A DNA stretch of 64,000 bases from Silene latifolia (GCF_048544455.1 NC_133538.1:348658-412657), one strand, 5' to 3'. Positions 47,706-59,410 are shown, counted from the first letter of the stretch. Made by a program: numbers and translations. The notes: generated from the letters alone by a model not told the origin.

Positions 47706-48935
47706 TGATACGTGCCTAATGTATAGTCTTTTTAGCCTATTTCAGCACGTATTTCTATGCATTTTTATACTGTTTTTATAGTATTTTCCCCCGAATTGGC
47801 TATTTTGGTTCGTTTTGTCCTTTTTGTAGAAATGAACGCGAAAGTAGTGGAATCGTACCCTTTTTCGTCCTTTTAGCATGCATTTAGTGGAGACGGGATT
47901 TTCCAGAGTGAGATACTGCATTGGAGTGCGTCAAGGCACGGAATACGAGGCAGTCGGACGTGGACTTGAGCTGAATTAAAGACAGAAGACTCGATCGAGT
48001 AGTTTTACCACTCGATCGAGTGGTTTTCAGAGTCCCAGTTGGTCGATCGAGTGGTTACTATGCTCGATCAACAGGTGCTGAAAAGAGAGTTACTCGATCG
48101 AGTAACTATTCTACTCGATCGAGTAGATTGTGCTGAGGTTTGCTCGATCGAGTGGTTTTATTCCACTCGATCGAGTGGTTTCTGCTGGCGTGGGCTTTAA
48201 TTAGCCCGTGAGTTGTTTTATTTCGCTAAACTAAGTTGTTTTTCTATTTAAGCACGCATTTACTAGGTTATTAGGTATCGAATCATTCATTATCTATCAT
48301 TTTACTTAGCTTTTATCTATCAAACTTTACTGCGTTCTACATTCCTCTTCACTATAACTTTACTTTGGGATTTACTTTGCTCGGATTCGATTGTTCTTTA
48401 CGCCGGATTCGCACGATTGTAATTCCTTTCTCTTCTCTTAATAATAATCAATCGTTTGTTTGTTTTAATTCCTTGTTTACTTCATTTATTCCTTTGCCCT
48501 AATTTTCTTTTATGCATTTTATTATTTATTTCATTATGTTTATTGTTAATTCGTCATTTGTTATTAGTTTTGAAATTGATAGCGATATGAGTAGCTAAAT
48601 TTAATGCATGTTGGGATTAGGGGATCTGCGGTAGGAATGTGACGATGTAATAAATGAAATAGATGAATTAATTGTGAGATTCTGTCACCATAGCAATTTA
48701 ACTGTATTTATCGACTTAGTTGAGTGCACGCTTCTGAGTCACCTCTTTAATCTGGCTAAAATTAATCCTAGATCGAAAGATTGGACTAAATAGGCCTGCT
48801 ATGAACAGTAGACTACCCTGACGAGAATGAAAGTTAAGTTAGTGGTATTTTAGGATAGAAAGTGGACCGAAAGAACCTTTCCACATCCGTCTTGCATTAA
48901 TTCGTCTGAGTTGTTTACAGCTGAGTCACTGGACT
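47706..48935 (+). repeat. E3 3' LTR, first part
   Basis: Matches 38703-39935; broken after GGACT at 48931-48935 by the insertion of E4. Confidence 0.92.
47988..48178. repeat. CTCGATCGAG palindrome cluster C' (E3 3' LTR)
   Basis: Copy of cluster C; here the second site is a perfect CTCGATCGAG whereas the 5' LTR has CTCGATCAAG, and the fourth site is CTCGATCAAC instead of CTCGATCGAC. Confidence 0.9.
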
Positions 48936-50268
48936 TGACACGGCTGTCGCAACCCTGTCAAAGATAAAACCAACGGCTCTCAACTAAATGTAGCAGAGGC
49001 AGTCGGGTATCGAATCCACAGGGAGATGGGAATCCTATAGTCAACTAAGTCTGTCGAAAGTAACCAAAATAGGGGGTTTGTTTGTTTGTTTTCTAAAAAC
49101 TACGAGTAAAGGAGAGAATAAAAGGAACGAGAGAGAAATGAAATAGAGATGAACAAGGGAGAAAGGTACTAGGATTGTCGGTTCACCATGGCTTCTAATG
49201 TCCGGACTAAAATATAGATGCCCTAAATCCAAGCTGTGAGTAATAAACGTCACCTTTTGGTCCTTAGTTCGCCCTAGGTAATACTAGTTTAGCTTTCACC
49301 CTAGCTAGCATAAACCCTGATGAAACGCTGCAGAACTATTCCTTTTACAATCTTTCGATCTAGGAGAAGGGGATATCGAGACAGTTAATTGAATGCGTCG
49401 ACTCAAACAATTAAGAGAAATTAAAGCAGCAGATGCATACAACTAGACTACGGTATTCTAATTAATTCGTCCTTCCTACGCCATGGCTACCCTAAATCCT
49501 AGCAAAGCGATTAGCTATTCATGATCGAAATGAGGAACGATAGTAGTAAAGCAAATAACAATAAGTAACATAATAAACGAAAACGAATTGAAATTATGCT
49601 ATGATAATACCGAATTCAACCAAAGGAAAATTGAGAAATGGCGATTAAAAGTACTTCCGATCCAAAAGCTAAAGCAACGATCTCGTTCTATGTCTGGGAT
49701 GTGATAATTAGGTCTCTAGTATTCCTTGCCTCTTTATAAGAAAAATAGCAAGGAAAAACAAGCGTTGTAAAATAACAACACAGTTGAAATAAAGCCCATC
49801 AGCGCGTGGCCTCTCGATCGAACTCCACAGTTGCTCGATCGAGAGCTTCCCTTAAGTATCTCCCTCGATCGAGAACAGGACATCTTGATCGAGGCCTTCA
49901 CAATTCGATCGAGCACAGGACAGCTCGATCGAAGGCTTGTGTTCTTCTGTGTTCTCGATCGACAGCCAAATGTGGTCGATCGAGATCTTCAGTCACTTCT
50001 CAGCCTCCGTAGTAGTTCTGACTTGCTTAAATTGGTTAACTTTCGTCTTCACGCTTCCCCATGCATGATTCCTTTGTCCTCTTTCCCGTCCATCTTCCAG
50101 AGATGCTATCTTGAGGCCACTAAAGGTTGGTTTCCGCTACCAATCTGCAAAATAGCAATAAAAGCACAAAGTAGCCTATTCGGGGTATAAATTGACATAA
50201 TATCACTCAAATACATAGAAATGCGTGCCAAAAGAGACCGTAAAAGTCTATATAATATGCACGCATCA
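48936..50268 (-). repeat. E4 3' LTR
   Basis: Plus-strand ends TGACACGGCTGTCG and ACGCATCA. Nearly identical to 56882-58212. Contains palindrome cluster F. On the minus strand it starts TGATGCGTGCAT, resembling E3's TGATACGTGCCT. Confidence 0.93.
49812..49983. repeat. CTCGATCGAG palindrome cluster F (E4 3' LTR)
   Basis: Seven exact TCGATCGA cores plus one TTGATCGA variant; the other LTR keeps TCGATCGA at that site, so the variant arose by a CpG transition after insertion. Confidence 0.9.
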
Positions 50269-50287
50269 AACTTCCCCAAAACAAACC
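50269..50287 (-). promoter_or_regulatory. E4 polypurine tract
   Basis: Minus strand GGTTTGTTTTGGGGAAGTT directly precedes the 3' LTR TGATGCG. Confidence 0.8.
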
Positions 50288-50307
50288 TTTGCTTGTCCTC
50301 AAGCAAA
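50288..50307 (-). other. Conserved hairpin before polypurine tract (E4)
   Basis: TTTGCTTG-AGGA-CAAGCAAA on the minus strand; same loop and stem length as E3 with two compensatory base-pair changes. Confidence 0.7.
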
Positions 50308-51724
50308 CTAATGCAACTAGCTAGGATAAAATGGATAGGAGTAGAACATAGACAAACTGAAGACCGTCGGCTCAAACCGTTTAATGCATAAGAATCAACT
50401 ACTAGTAGCTCGACATCAAGGCAAACGAATTTATGCATATTTCAAAGAGACGTTGAACTTTCGACCTTGCAAGACTTTTTAAAAATGGACTCTCACGGGT
50501 CGCTCAATCACACAAATAAGCATAAGGTGATATATAAAATAAGATAGAAGGAATAAAGAACACTCACCTAACTGCGACCTATAAGAACACGCATGCAATC
50601 TAGCGTGAATAAAGTCTCTACAACCGTACATATGCATTCCAACCAACTGATGACCAAGACACATGCCCAGAACTTACATATGGGTAAGTGAGATAATAGG
50701 TAAGAAGGGGCTAAAATGAATTTGGGTACGTGGGGTTAAAAGCCAGGCTAGCAACAACGGATCCAAATTATGCAACTTCCCTACTTCAAACTCCATACAA
50801 ATCGATACGAAACAGTGCAAATTGGATGCACACAACTCACTAATCACCATAAAATTATCAACTCCCCATAAGGTATAGATTAAAAATGGGAGTATAAATC
50901 ACAACGTACAGTCTTTCATTTTCCGCATATGATTTTTTTCTCTTTTTTTTTCTTTTTCATTTTTCTTTTCGGATATTCCTTTTCTTTTTTTTTCTCTTTT
51001 CATTTTTTTCTTCATTTTTCTTCACTTCTTTTTCAATATTTCTCCTTCATTTTCTTCACCCGTCCATCTCATGAAAAGATATAATAACCAGCTGCAAATC
51101 AACACATTCCCAACATTGCTACCATTACTAGCTCAGCTAGGGTAGGAAAGATATGGATTGTAGCTAAATAGGGACAAAATGGGCAATTTGGCTATGTGGA
51201 GCTTATGGGTAAAATGAAATAAAGGGGTTGCCTCTCCAAACATGTGTCACCAACCACAGACCCGAATGCATACAGGTACTAAGTACACTAAACTCATGTT
51301 TATGCAATTTGATGTTACATGCCTTATAAGGAGTAACTACTCACCTCCTACATGAACTTGTCATGGATGACACCAGTTATAAAGCTCTAAACCTCAGAAA
51401 GATATTGTAGTTTGCCAAAATTTCAAGTCAAGTCTACTTGTTCAACGAATTTTGAAACGAAATTCGAGAAATTGCAAAGGCTGTTGCTAAAAGATGTGAA
51501 ACAATGCAAGGCTCAAGCAAAAGAAACAATTATCAGCAATGAAATACTCCAATCCGACTCAATCTGATATGCAAAATAAACATGATGTTTTTCTTAAATT
51601 TTGAAATTTTTCAATTTTTAAGAGATTTTTGATTTTTTTATGAAATAAAATACAATGCAAACGTAAGTAAACGTGGTAACAAAAATGCGACAAAAACAAC
51701 ATGCAGACACAAAATGGATGCAAA

Positions 51725-51763
51725 CCCTCCCCAAACCAAACTGTACAATGTCCCCATTGTACA
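51725..51763 (-). other. Conserved hairpin plus internal purine motif (E4)
   Basis: Minus strand TGTACAATG-GGGA-CATTGTACA (9-bp stem) followed at once by GTTTGGTTTGGGGAGGG. Counterpart of 46149-46184 in E3 with a different but still complementary stem. Confidence 0.62.
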
Positions 51764-51871
51764 AAGTAAAGGGAAAGAGATGCAAACGAAAGAGAGGGAG
51801 AGTCGAAAACTTACAAAAGCGTGCAGACCACGGACCTCCCCAAACCGAACCAGATAGAGAGGTTAGTAGGG

Positions 51872-52048
51872 CTCTCGATCGACAAAGGAGTAGGTCGATC
51901 GAGATGAACACGGTACTCGATCGAGACAGGTAAGACTCGATCGAGGCTTTTAACGGAGCAGAAATTCGATCGAGCAAGTAGGATCTCGATCGAGAGCTTT
52001 GAAGGTGAAAGACCACTCGATCGAGCAGGAAGGCTACTCGATCGAGGG
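51872..52048. repeat. CTCGATCGAG palindrome cluster G (E4 3' region)
   Basis: About eight exact TCGATCGA cores in 180 bases just downstream of the pol stop. Confidence 0.9.
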
Positions 52049-52241
52049 CCGTTGCATCAGTAAGCAACAATACGGTACCTGTGTTGTACCAAAAACGCAA
52101 GAATACTTATTAAAATTGTTCAAACGCACGCCAAACAGAAATAAAGAAAGTTAAAAGTTCGAAAAACCAAAAACAATAATTTACAATCGGGTTGCCTCCC
52201 GATAAGCGCAGGTTTATAAGGTTCCGCACGACCTATAAGCG

Positions 52242-55115
52242 TCAAACATCACTCTCTGTCATCGCGTCGAAAAAGAGAACTTCGACGCGTCCAATCACAG
52301 CATCAGCCCCATAATAATGCTTCACAAGATGACCATTAACTTTGAAGCGAATCCCCTCGGAGTCCTCTAACTCAACTGATCCAAATTTAGTGACGCCGGT
52401 CACCGTGTACGGACCACTCCACCTGGACTTCAGCTTACCAGGAAATAGTCTCAACCGGGCATTAAACAGTAACACCTTTTGCCCAACATGGAACTCACGG
52501 GGTACAATCCTCTTATCGTGCCAACGCTTAGTCTTCTCCTTATAGATTCGGGAGCTATCATAAGCGTTCAGCCGAAACTCCTCCAGCGCATCTAGCTGCA
52601 ATAAACGCTTCTCACCACACAAGTCAGCATCATAATTAAGCTGGCGGATAGCCCACCAAGCTTTATGTTCTAGCTCAACAGGAAGATGACAAGACTTTCC
52701 ATACACTAAACGATACGGTGAAGCACCGATTGGTGTCTTGAAAGCCGTCCTATAAGCCCACAACGTGTCCTCTAGTTTAGCACTCCAGTCCTTCCGTGAT
52801 TTAGACACTACTTTACTCAATATCTCTTTTAGTTCCCTATTAGAGACTTCGACCTGTCCGCTAGTCTGAGGGTGATAACCCAAACCCCTACGGTGTTTGA
52901 CACCATATTTAGACAACAAAGCAGTCAACTGTTGTTCTCTAAAATGCATACCCCTATCGCTAATGACGACCCTAGGGACACCAAAACGGGGAAAAATAAT
53001 CTTACAAAACAGCTTAATCACGGTCCGGGCATCACAATTGGGAGTGGCAATTGCCTCCACCCACTTGGACACATAGTCTACAGCTACCAGAATATACCTG
53101 TTACCTTGGCTAGACGGAAATGGCCCTTGATAATCAATGCCCCATACATCGAAAATCTCAACCTCTAGGATGCCGTTCTGAGGCATCTCATGTCTCTTGG
53201 AAATGTTTCCCGTTCTCTGACAAGCATCACAACTAGCAACAAAAGTTTTAGTGTCAGCGAAAAGAGTTGGCCAATAAAAACCTGACTGCAATACCTTAGC
53301 CACGGTACGTGATGGACCGTGGTGTCCTCCACAAGGAGTCGAATGGCAGCCTTCTAGGATAGCTTTGGTCTCCCACTGCGGAATACACCATCTGTAGAGT
53401 CCGTCTGCACACTCCTTAAATAAATAAGGGTCATCCCAGAAATATTGTCGTGCATCGTGTAAGAACCTCTTGCGCTGCTGATGAGATAAATCTGGTGGCA
53501 GTGCCTGACTGACAGCAAAATTAGCATAGTCTGCAAACCAAGGTTCAGCACCATCCTTATAATTCACAGAGGTCACAGAAAAAACATCAACAAAAAATAA
53601 AGAGTCGTCAGCGAAAGAATCATTAATAGGAAGAGAATCCTCCCCTTTCTGTTGTGTCAGACACGACAGATGGTCGGCTACGACGTTTTCTGCTCCCTTC
53701 TTATCCTTAATCTCCAAGTCAAACTCCTGTAAAAGGAGTATCCATCTCAAAGAATGGGGCTTAGCTTCCTTCTTGTTCGAAGGTGTTTCATTTGCATGAT
53801 CTGTAAAAATAACAACTTTCGAACCCAACAAATACGATCTAAACTTATCTAACGCATAAACAACAGCTAAAAGCTCCTTCTCCGTGGTAGCATATTTCAC
53901 TTGAGCCTCATCTAGAGTTCGGCTCGCATAATAAATCGCACTCAGCGCTTTGTCTTTCCATTGGCCTAGCACCGCTCCTAGTGCATAATCACTGGCATCG
54001 CACATAATCTCGAAAGGCAGCTTCCAATCCGGAGGCTGGATAATGGGTGCAGAGACCAAAGCCTGCTTCAAAGTGTTAAAAGCAGAAAGACATTCATCAT
54101 TAAAATCATAAGGAGCATCCTTTAGAAGCAAGTGTGTAAGCGGTCGAGCAATCTTTGAGAAGTCCTTGATAAACCGACGATAAAAGCCAGCATGACCAAG
54201 GAAACTTCTCACCCCCTTGACATTAACTGGAGGGGGTAATTGCTCGATTACTTGCACCTTTGCTCTGTCTACCTCAATCCCCCTGTTGGAGACTAAGTGC
54301 CCAAGGACAACGCCTTCATTTACCATAAAATGGCACTTCTCCCAGTTTGACACTAGATTAACCTCAATACATCGCTGCAAGACTTTATCAAGGTTAGCTA
54401 AACAATTATCGAAGTCATTCTCATAGACACTGAAGTCGTCCATAAAGACTTCCATGATAGACTCGATACACTCAGAAAAGATCCCCATCATACACCTCTG
54501 AAAGGTGGCAGGGGCATTACACAAACCAAAAGGCATTCTGCGATAAGCAAAGACACCCTTCGGACAAGTAAAAGTAGTCTTTTCCTGATCATATGGATGA
54601 ATAGGGATCTGAAAGAACCCTGAGTACCCATCCAGATAACAGAAAAACTCATGGGAGGCCAATCTCTCTATCATCTGATCAATGAAAGGAAGGGGGAAAT
54701 GATCTTTCTTGGTGGCGGCATTTAATTGCCGATAATCTATACACATCCGCCACCCGGTCACTAGTCTAGTAGGTATAAGCTCATTATTTTCATTTCGGAC
54801 AACTGTAGTACCACCTTTCTTAGGTACCACCTGAACGGGACTTACCCATTTAGAATTCCCAACTGAATAAACAATACTTGCGTCGAGTAGTTTCATAACC
54901 TCAGCCGTCACAACCTCCTCCATCTTCGGATTCCGCTTTCGCTGACCCTGCCTGCAAGGTTTGTGATCATCCTCTAGCTCAATCCTATGCATGCAGACAT
55001 CAGGGCTGATGCCCTTAAGGTCATCCAACGAATATCCCATCGCCTTCCTATTTCTCTTAAGAATAGTCAATAAAGCAGTTAACTGTCCGTCGTTGAGCTT
55101 AGCACTCACAATCAC
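52242..55115 (-). CDS. pol: E4 pol: RT, RNase H and integrase, intact frame
   Basis: 957 codons without a stop. RT at about residues 50-290: [43 protein letters not shown] and catalytic FMDD at residues 224-227. RNase H at about 365-490: [41 protein letters not shown]; the stretch after TDHAN looks locally altered. Integrase at about 560-800: an HHCC zinc finger ending [21 protein letters not shown] (Asp), [10 protein letters not shown] (Asp), [14 protein letters not shown] (Glu). The C-terminus has [20 protein letters not shown] then LKSRWSGPY and no chromodomain, fitting Athila. It copies and integrates element RNA. An in-frame TAG 34 bases upstream separates it from protease, so its translation start is unclear; the first Met at 55115 is simply the first in frame. 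Confidence 0.93.
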   Translation of the reverse strand: MIVSAKLNDGQLTALLTILKRNRKAMGYSLDDLKGISPDVCMHRIELEDDHKPCRQGQRKRNPKMEEVVTAEVMKLLDASIVYSVGNSKWVSPVQVVPKKGGTTVVRNENNELIPTRLVTGWRMCIDYRQLNAATKKDHFPLPFIDQMIERLASHEFFCYLDGYSGFFQIPIHPYDQEKTTFTCPKGVFAYRRMPFGLCNAPATFQRCMMGIFSECIESIMEVFMDDFSVYENDFDNCLANLDKVLQRCIEVNLVSNWEKCHFMVNEGVVLGHLVSNRGIEVDRAKVQVIEQLPPPVNVKGVRSFLGHAGFYRRFIKDFSKIARPLTHLLLKDAPYDFNDECLSAFNTLKQALVSAPIIQPPDWKLPFEIMCDASDYALGAVLGQWKDKALSAIYYASRTLDEAQVKYATTEKELLAVVYALDKFRSYLLGSKVVIFTDHANETPSNKKEAKPHSLRWILLLQEFDLEIKDKKGAENVVADHLSCLTQQKGEDSLPINDSFADDSLFFVDVFSVTSVNYKDGAEPWFADYANFAVSQALPPDLSHQQRKRFLHDARQYFWDDPYLFKECADGLYRWCIPQWETKAILEGCHSTPCGGHHGPSRTVAKVLQSGFYWPTLFADTKTFVASCDACQRTGNISKRHEMPQNGILEVEIFDVWGIDYQGPFPSSQGNRYILVAVDYVSKWVEAIATPNCDARTVIKLFCKIIFPRFGVPRVVISDRGMHFREQQLTALLSKYGVKHRRGLGYHPQTSGQVEVSNRELKEILSKVVSKSRKDWSAKLEDTLWAYRTAFKTPIGASPYRLVYGKSCHLPVELEHKAWWAIRQLNYDADLCGEKRLLQLDALEEFRLNAYDSSRIYKEKTKRWHDKRIVPREFHVGQKVLLFNARLRLFPGKLKSRWSGPYTVTGVTKFGSVELEDSEGIRFKVNGHLVKHYYGADAVIGRVEVLFFDAMTESDV

Positions 55116-55148
55116 TAGAAACTGCTCAGTATCATCAAGAAAGGCATA

Positions 55149-56831
55149 CTAAAGGTGAGAGGGAAGAGCGTTACGCTCGGGGACCTTTACCTCGACTGAG
55201 CACAAAGTGTGTGCCAAGTTCTCTACCTGTTCCAGCTGAACTTCAGACAGCTCTATCTCATCTGTAGTAATCCCAAGCAACTGCTCGACATCGTCCTCGT
55301 CATCTGAAAAATCTGCACACTCTTCTAGAAACATCAAAGACTCCTGCGGATCCTTAACTAAGGAATCCGACCAAAATTCGTAAGCACACTCATCAATAAT
55401 GTCAACAGAGTAACAAGTATCCTCTATCATCGGTCTAGACAAGGTCTCGGGCAGACTAAACGTAATCACATCATCCCCTACCTCTAGGGTCAACCGCCCG
55501 AGTTTGACATCAATAATAGCTCCAGCTGTACACAAAAACGGTCTACCCAAAATAATCTGGGTACGGGTATCCTCAGCAATATCTAAAACAATAAAGTCCA
55601 CTGGGATAAAGAATTTGCCTACCTTGACAGGCACATCCTCTAAGATACCTAAGGGTCATCTAATGAGATATGTCGGCCATCTGTAGGGTGATATTGGTCA
55701 TTTTTAGGTGACCCAATTTAAGCTTAGAAAAGATAGAATAGGGCATGACACTGACACTGGCTCCAAGGTCACACAACGCCCTATTTATCACCACATCTCC
55801 TATAACACAAGAAATAGAGAAACTACCCGGGTCCTTCAGTTTAGGGGGAAACTTTCCCGAAATTAGACTACTAGACTCTTCCATGAAGGCGACAATAGCT
55901 GTTTCTCCAAATTCCCTCTTACGCGTAATAATATCTTTCATAAATTTTGCGTAAGGAGGTATTTGGGTAATTAACTCAGCAAAAGGAATGGTTACCTGAA
56001 TGTTTCTTACCATATCTGCGAATTTGCTGAATTGTCTCTCCGTCTTTGTGTCGCGTAATCGACTCGGGTAAGGGACCTTAACCATAGGAAGTGGGTCCTC
56101 TTCTTTCTCTTTACCTTTATCGGTTCTTGACACCCTCGCAGCACATGAGGGTACCCCACTACGGTCAGCATTGGAATGCGTGTCTGTAGGCTCAGCTTCT
56201 CTCGATCGAGGCTCAGAAGTGCTCGATCGAGAGCTTTTCTTGCTAACCTCTCTCGATCGAGAGGTTTCATCGTGCAGATTACTCGATCGAGAAGTACCGT
56301 CTCTCGATCGAGGGGTTTCTTCCTCAGCATTGGTCGATCGAGAGGTAAGTTCACTCGATCGACCACCCTTCAAAGAATTCTTCGTCATTTTGCTTTGAGC
56401 GAAGGTCCCTACCTCGGCGTTTGAACTTTCTCGGAGTATGTTCTGTCCGTCATAAGTGCGACCACTCCTCAAACTTATTGCATTTACCGGGTCTTCCTCT
56501 AAGCACATTGACTCACACTTTTCGAAAGCGGTTTACGGAAGACATCCGCACTAGATTCCTGCTCAAGATGTTGCGTGTGAATGGCGGCCTTTAGGTTGTA
56601 CTCAACCTGATCATTGTCAGTATAAAGCTCGAGGGAAGAGCCTCCTTGCCTAATCTTCCGATAGGCTAGAACGCTCTCGGACGTAGCCATGCATGAAAAG
56701 GGATTGTCTCCCCATTCGCCACATCTTCCACAAAATACCTCCATGGCTGAACTATAACCTGTAAGCACAAAAACACTCCGGCCAAGAATGAGAACTGTCC
56801 CAAGGAATAAATTCCCTGAGACAAAAGACAA
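55149..56831 (-). pseudogene. E4 gag remnant, RS-rich linker and protease, disrupted
   Basis: Begins near the knuckle (CGRCGEWGDNPFSC, about 56735-56700) without any capsid domain. A frame change near 56505 leads to EDPVNAISLRSGRTYDGQN and an Arg/Ser-rich stretch coded by cluster H (TSRSSNLHDETSRSREVS). Pre-protease motifs LPMVKVPYPSRLRDTKTERQ and IPPYAKFMKDIIT follow, then ALCDLGASVSVMPYSIFSKL. A frameshift near 55657 precedes VKVGKFFIPVDFIVLDIAED and IILGRPFLCTAGAIIDV. The acidic C-terminal part ends at TAG (55149-55151), after which the frame continues into pol. Confidence 0.82.
56193..56364. repeat. CTCGATCGAG palindrome cluster H (E4 coding)
   Basis: Seven exact TCGATCGA cores inside the E4 gag-protease frame, at the same relative place as cluster D in E3. 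Confidence 0.9.
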
Positions 56832-56860
56832 ACAAAGGAACTATAAAATTGCACCGTCTC
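56832..56860 (-). other. E4 short 5' leader, capsid deletion
   Basis: Only a short leader separates the primer site from the knuckle region. The leader (56775-56860) resembles E3's, sharing GTCTCAGGGAATTT and ATTCCTTG, but E4 then passes through TGTGCTTACAGG straight to the knuckle near 56745. About 0.9 kb of gag present in E3 is absent. Confidence 0.6.
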
Positions 56861-56876
56861 ACCGGCAACGGCGCCA
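56861..56876 (-). promoter_or_regulatory. E4 primer binding site
   Basis: Minus strand TGGCGCCGTTGCCGGT, five bases after the LTR end; matches E3 except the last bases. Confidence 0.87.
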
Positions 56877-56881
56877 AAATT

Positions 56882-58212
56882 TGACACGGCTGTCGCAACC
56901 CTGTCAAAGATAAAACCAACGGGTCACAACTAAATGTAGCAGAGGCAGTCGGGTATCGAATCCACAGGGAGATGGGAATCCTATAGTCAACTAAGTCTGT
57001 CGAAAGTAACCAAAATAGAGGCTTTGTTTGTTTTTTTTCTAAAAACTACGAGTAAAGGAGAGAATAAAAGGAACGAGAGAGAAATGAAATAGAGATGAAC
57101 AAGGGAGAAAGGTACTAGGATTATCGGTTCACCATGGCTTCTAAAGTCCGGACTAAAATATAGATGCCCTAAATCCAAGCTGTGGGTAATAAACGTCACC
57201 TTTCGGTCCTTAGTTCGCCCTAGGTAATACTAGTTTAGCTTTCGCCCTAGCTAGCATAAACCCTAATGAAACGCTGCAGAACTATTCCTTTTCCAATCTT
57301 TCGATCTAGGAGAAGGGGATATCGAGACAGTTAATTGAATGCGTCGACTCAAACAATTAAGAGAAATTAAAGCAGCAGATGCACACAACTAGACTACGGT
57401 ATTCTAATTAATTCGTCCTTCCTACGCCATGGCTACCCTAAATCCTAGCAAAGCGATTAGCTATTCATGATTGAAATGAGGAACGATAGTAGTAAAGCAA
57501 ATAACAATAAGTAACATAATAAACGAAAACGAATTGAAATTATGCTATGATAATACCGAATTCAACCAAAGGAAAATTGAGAAATGGCGATTAAAAGTAC
57601 TTCCGATCCAAAAGCTAAAGCAACAGTCTCCGTTCTATGTCTGGGATGTGATAATTAGGTCTCTAGTATTCCTTGCCTCTTTATAAGAAAAATAGCAAGG
57701 AAAAACAAGCGTTGTAAAATAACAACACAGTCGAAATAAAGCCCATCAGCGCGTGGCCTCTCGATCGAACTCCACAGTTGCTCGATCGAGCTTCCTTAAG
57801 TATCTCCCTCGATCGAGAACAGGACATCTCGATCGAGGCCTTCACAATTCGATCGAGCACAGGACAGCTCGATCGAAGGCTTGTGTTCTTCTGTGTTCTC
57901 GATCGACAGCCAAATGTGGTCGATCGAGATCTTCAGTCACTTCTCAGCCTCCGTAGTAGTTCTGACTTGCTTAAATTGGTTAACTTTCATCTTCACGCTT
58001 CCCCATGCATGATTCCTTCGTCCTCTTTCCCGTCCATCTTCCAGAGATGCTATCTTGAGGCCACTAAAGGTTGGTTTCCGCTACCAATCTGCAAAATAGC
58101 AATAAAAGCACAAAGTAGCCTATTCGGGGTCTAAAGTGACATAATATCACTCAAATACATAGAAATGCGTGCCAAAAGAGACCGTAAAAGTCTATATAAT
58201 ATGCACGCATCA
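56882..58212 (-). repeat. E4 5' LTR
   Basis: Plus-strand TGACACGGCTGTCG to ACGCATCA. On the minus strand CTTATAAAG near 57682 is a likely TATA box. Confidence 0.93.
57757..57928. repeat. CTCGATCGAG palindrome cluster F' (E4 5' LTR)
   Basis: Eight exact TCGATCGA cores; counterpart of cluster F. Confidence 0.9.
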
Positions 58213-58300
58213 GGACTACCGTAGTGAACCGAATTCCCGACATGTCCCTTCTCTATCTGATAGTTTAATCCTAATTTCTTGCCTTTACTGCTCTTGTCTC
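58213..58300 (+). repeat. E3 3' LTR, resumed part
   Basis: GGACT duplication (58213-58217) then ACCGTAGTGAACCGAATTCC, continuing the E3 LTR as at 39936-40015. Broken at 58301 by copia-2; the last 175 or so bases of the LTR must lie beyond the window. Confidence 0.9.
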
Positions 58301-59286
58301 TGTAGGGTAATATCCGTATAATGCCCTTTAATTATAGGATTATAACGCAAAATTTACATGTGAATATTGTCATAAAACGATAAACATAAAGAAACGACAA
58401 AGATGTAGGAATAACCTTCGGTCCTAGTGCAATAAGGCAATGAGAGATTAAAGCAAATCTCCTCCTAAACGATGCACCCAAGATGTCCGAGTAATGCCCT
58501 TGTGCTAGAGACAATCCCCTAATTGACTTGCAATATCGAGGGGATTAGTTTTTGTGAATTTGTGTTGGATGAGAGATCCGGAATTTAGGAGGCACAATTC
58601 CCAAAAACCCTAATTATTTTTGCAAAATGAAATTAGGTTTGAAGGGAGGAGAGAGCTCTCCTTTTGTTCCTCTAATTCGGTTTGGCCGAATGGACTTAGG
58701 GGGAAATGGGCTTCCATTTTCTCCTTAAGTTAAACTCATGGTCCGGTCCAAAACTCGCTAAGTGTATACGACGCGGTTTCATTATAAATCATTATCGGTT
58801 ATCGGAATTTAAGGCATCAACTAATAATACGGGTTAGTTGAATTCTTAATACATGTCCGACACAACAAATTGTATAATTAATTTGTCAATATACATTAAT
58901 CAAATATAAATCGCTTATATTTAATTTTACGAATTAATCGGTTAATCCGCATTAGCCCATGATATTTAATCCGTATTAAATATTATATCTCAACATCACA
59001 TTTTAACTAATTATTAGTCAAAAAACTCGGACTAACCGGTTAGTCGATTTGGCATCTACATGACAGTATTTTCATACCGTCACATCTCTCAAACGTATCC
59101 TATAGGTGTGACTTTTAGGGACCAGTTGATCACCGCCATCTGCATGACAATAACGTCAAACTTATCTAGCAAGCCAACCGTTATTGATAAACGTGGATCA
59201 ACTGATTATGATACAAAGTATACCCTTTGATCCTTTTAGAGGTTTATAAGTCCTTGCACTAACCGTTAAGGACACTAACCCCAACA
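58301..59286 (-). repeat. copia-2 3' LTR
   Basis: Plus-strand ends TGTAGGGTAATA and CCCCAACA (minus start TGTTGGGG). Shares the GGTGTGACTTTTAGGGACC and AACCGTTATT blocks with copia-1 LTRs but lacks the tRNA-like insert. Confidence 0.88.
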
Positions 59287-59410
59287 AGCTCCCACTTGTC
59301 CGTACAAGTGTATGTGCAATGACGTTATCCGCACTAACCGGAGGACACAGTCTCAAACAAACTCCCACTTGTCCGAACAAGTGTATGTGCGATAACCGAT
59401 TCTCATATTC
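59287..59410 (-). repeat. Duplicated polypurine tract / LTR-start module (copia-2)
   Basis: On the plus strand CTCCCACTTGTCCG followed by ACAAGTGTATGTGC occurs twice, about 70 bases apart (from 59289 and 59359), with an LTR-start-like GAGGACACAGTC segment between. Copia-1 has a single copy. Confidence 0.75.

Larger units (their letters stand above)
50308..52241 (-). other. E4 3' untranslated region
   Basis: No gene supported. Contains a tract that is purine-rich in the transcript (50935-51060), a hairpin with GGTTTGGGGAGGG (51725-51763), another GGTTTGGGGAGG copy (51834-51848) and cluster G. Layout parallels the E3 3' region. Confidence 0.65.
48936..58212 (-). mobile_element. E4: Athila-like Ty3/gypsy element with intact pol but no capsid
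   Basis: LTRs of 1333 and 1331 bp (48936-50268, 56882-58212) flank a 6.6-kb interior; GGACT lies on both sides (48931-48935, 58213-58217). Transcribed on the minus strand. The primer site (TGGCGCCGTTGCCGG) and 5' leader match E3. Protease is present, and RT/RNase H/integrase form one open frame of 957 codons. The capsid part of gag is missing, and there is no third ORF. LTRs differ at a small number of sites, so insertion is fairly recent and later than E3. Confidence 0.93.
38703..58300 (+). mobile_element. E3: Athila-like Ty3/gypsy element lacking RT and integrase, split by E4
   Basis: The 5' LTR is at 38703-40193; the 3' LTR starts at 47706, is broken by E4 after 48935 and resumes at 58213. 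Copia-2 cuts it again at 58301. The interior has an Asp/Glu-type primer site (TGGCGCCGTTGCCGG), an Athila-style gag, a retroviral-like protease and, downstream, the Athila-type third ORF. No RT, RNase H or integrase motif exists between 43001 and 47705, so it depends on another element. Confidence 0.85.
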
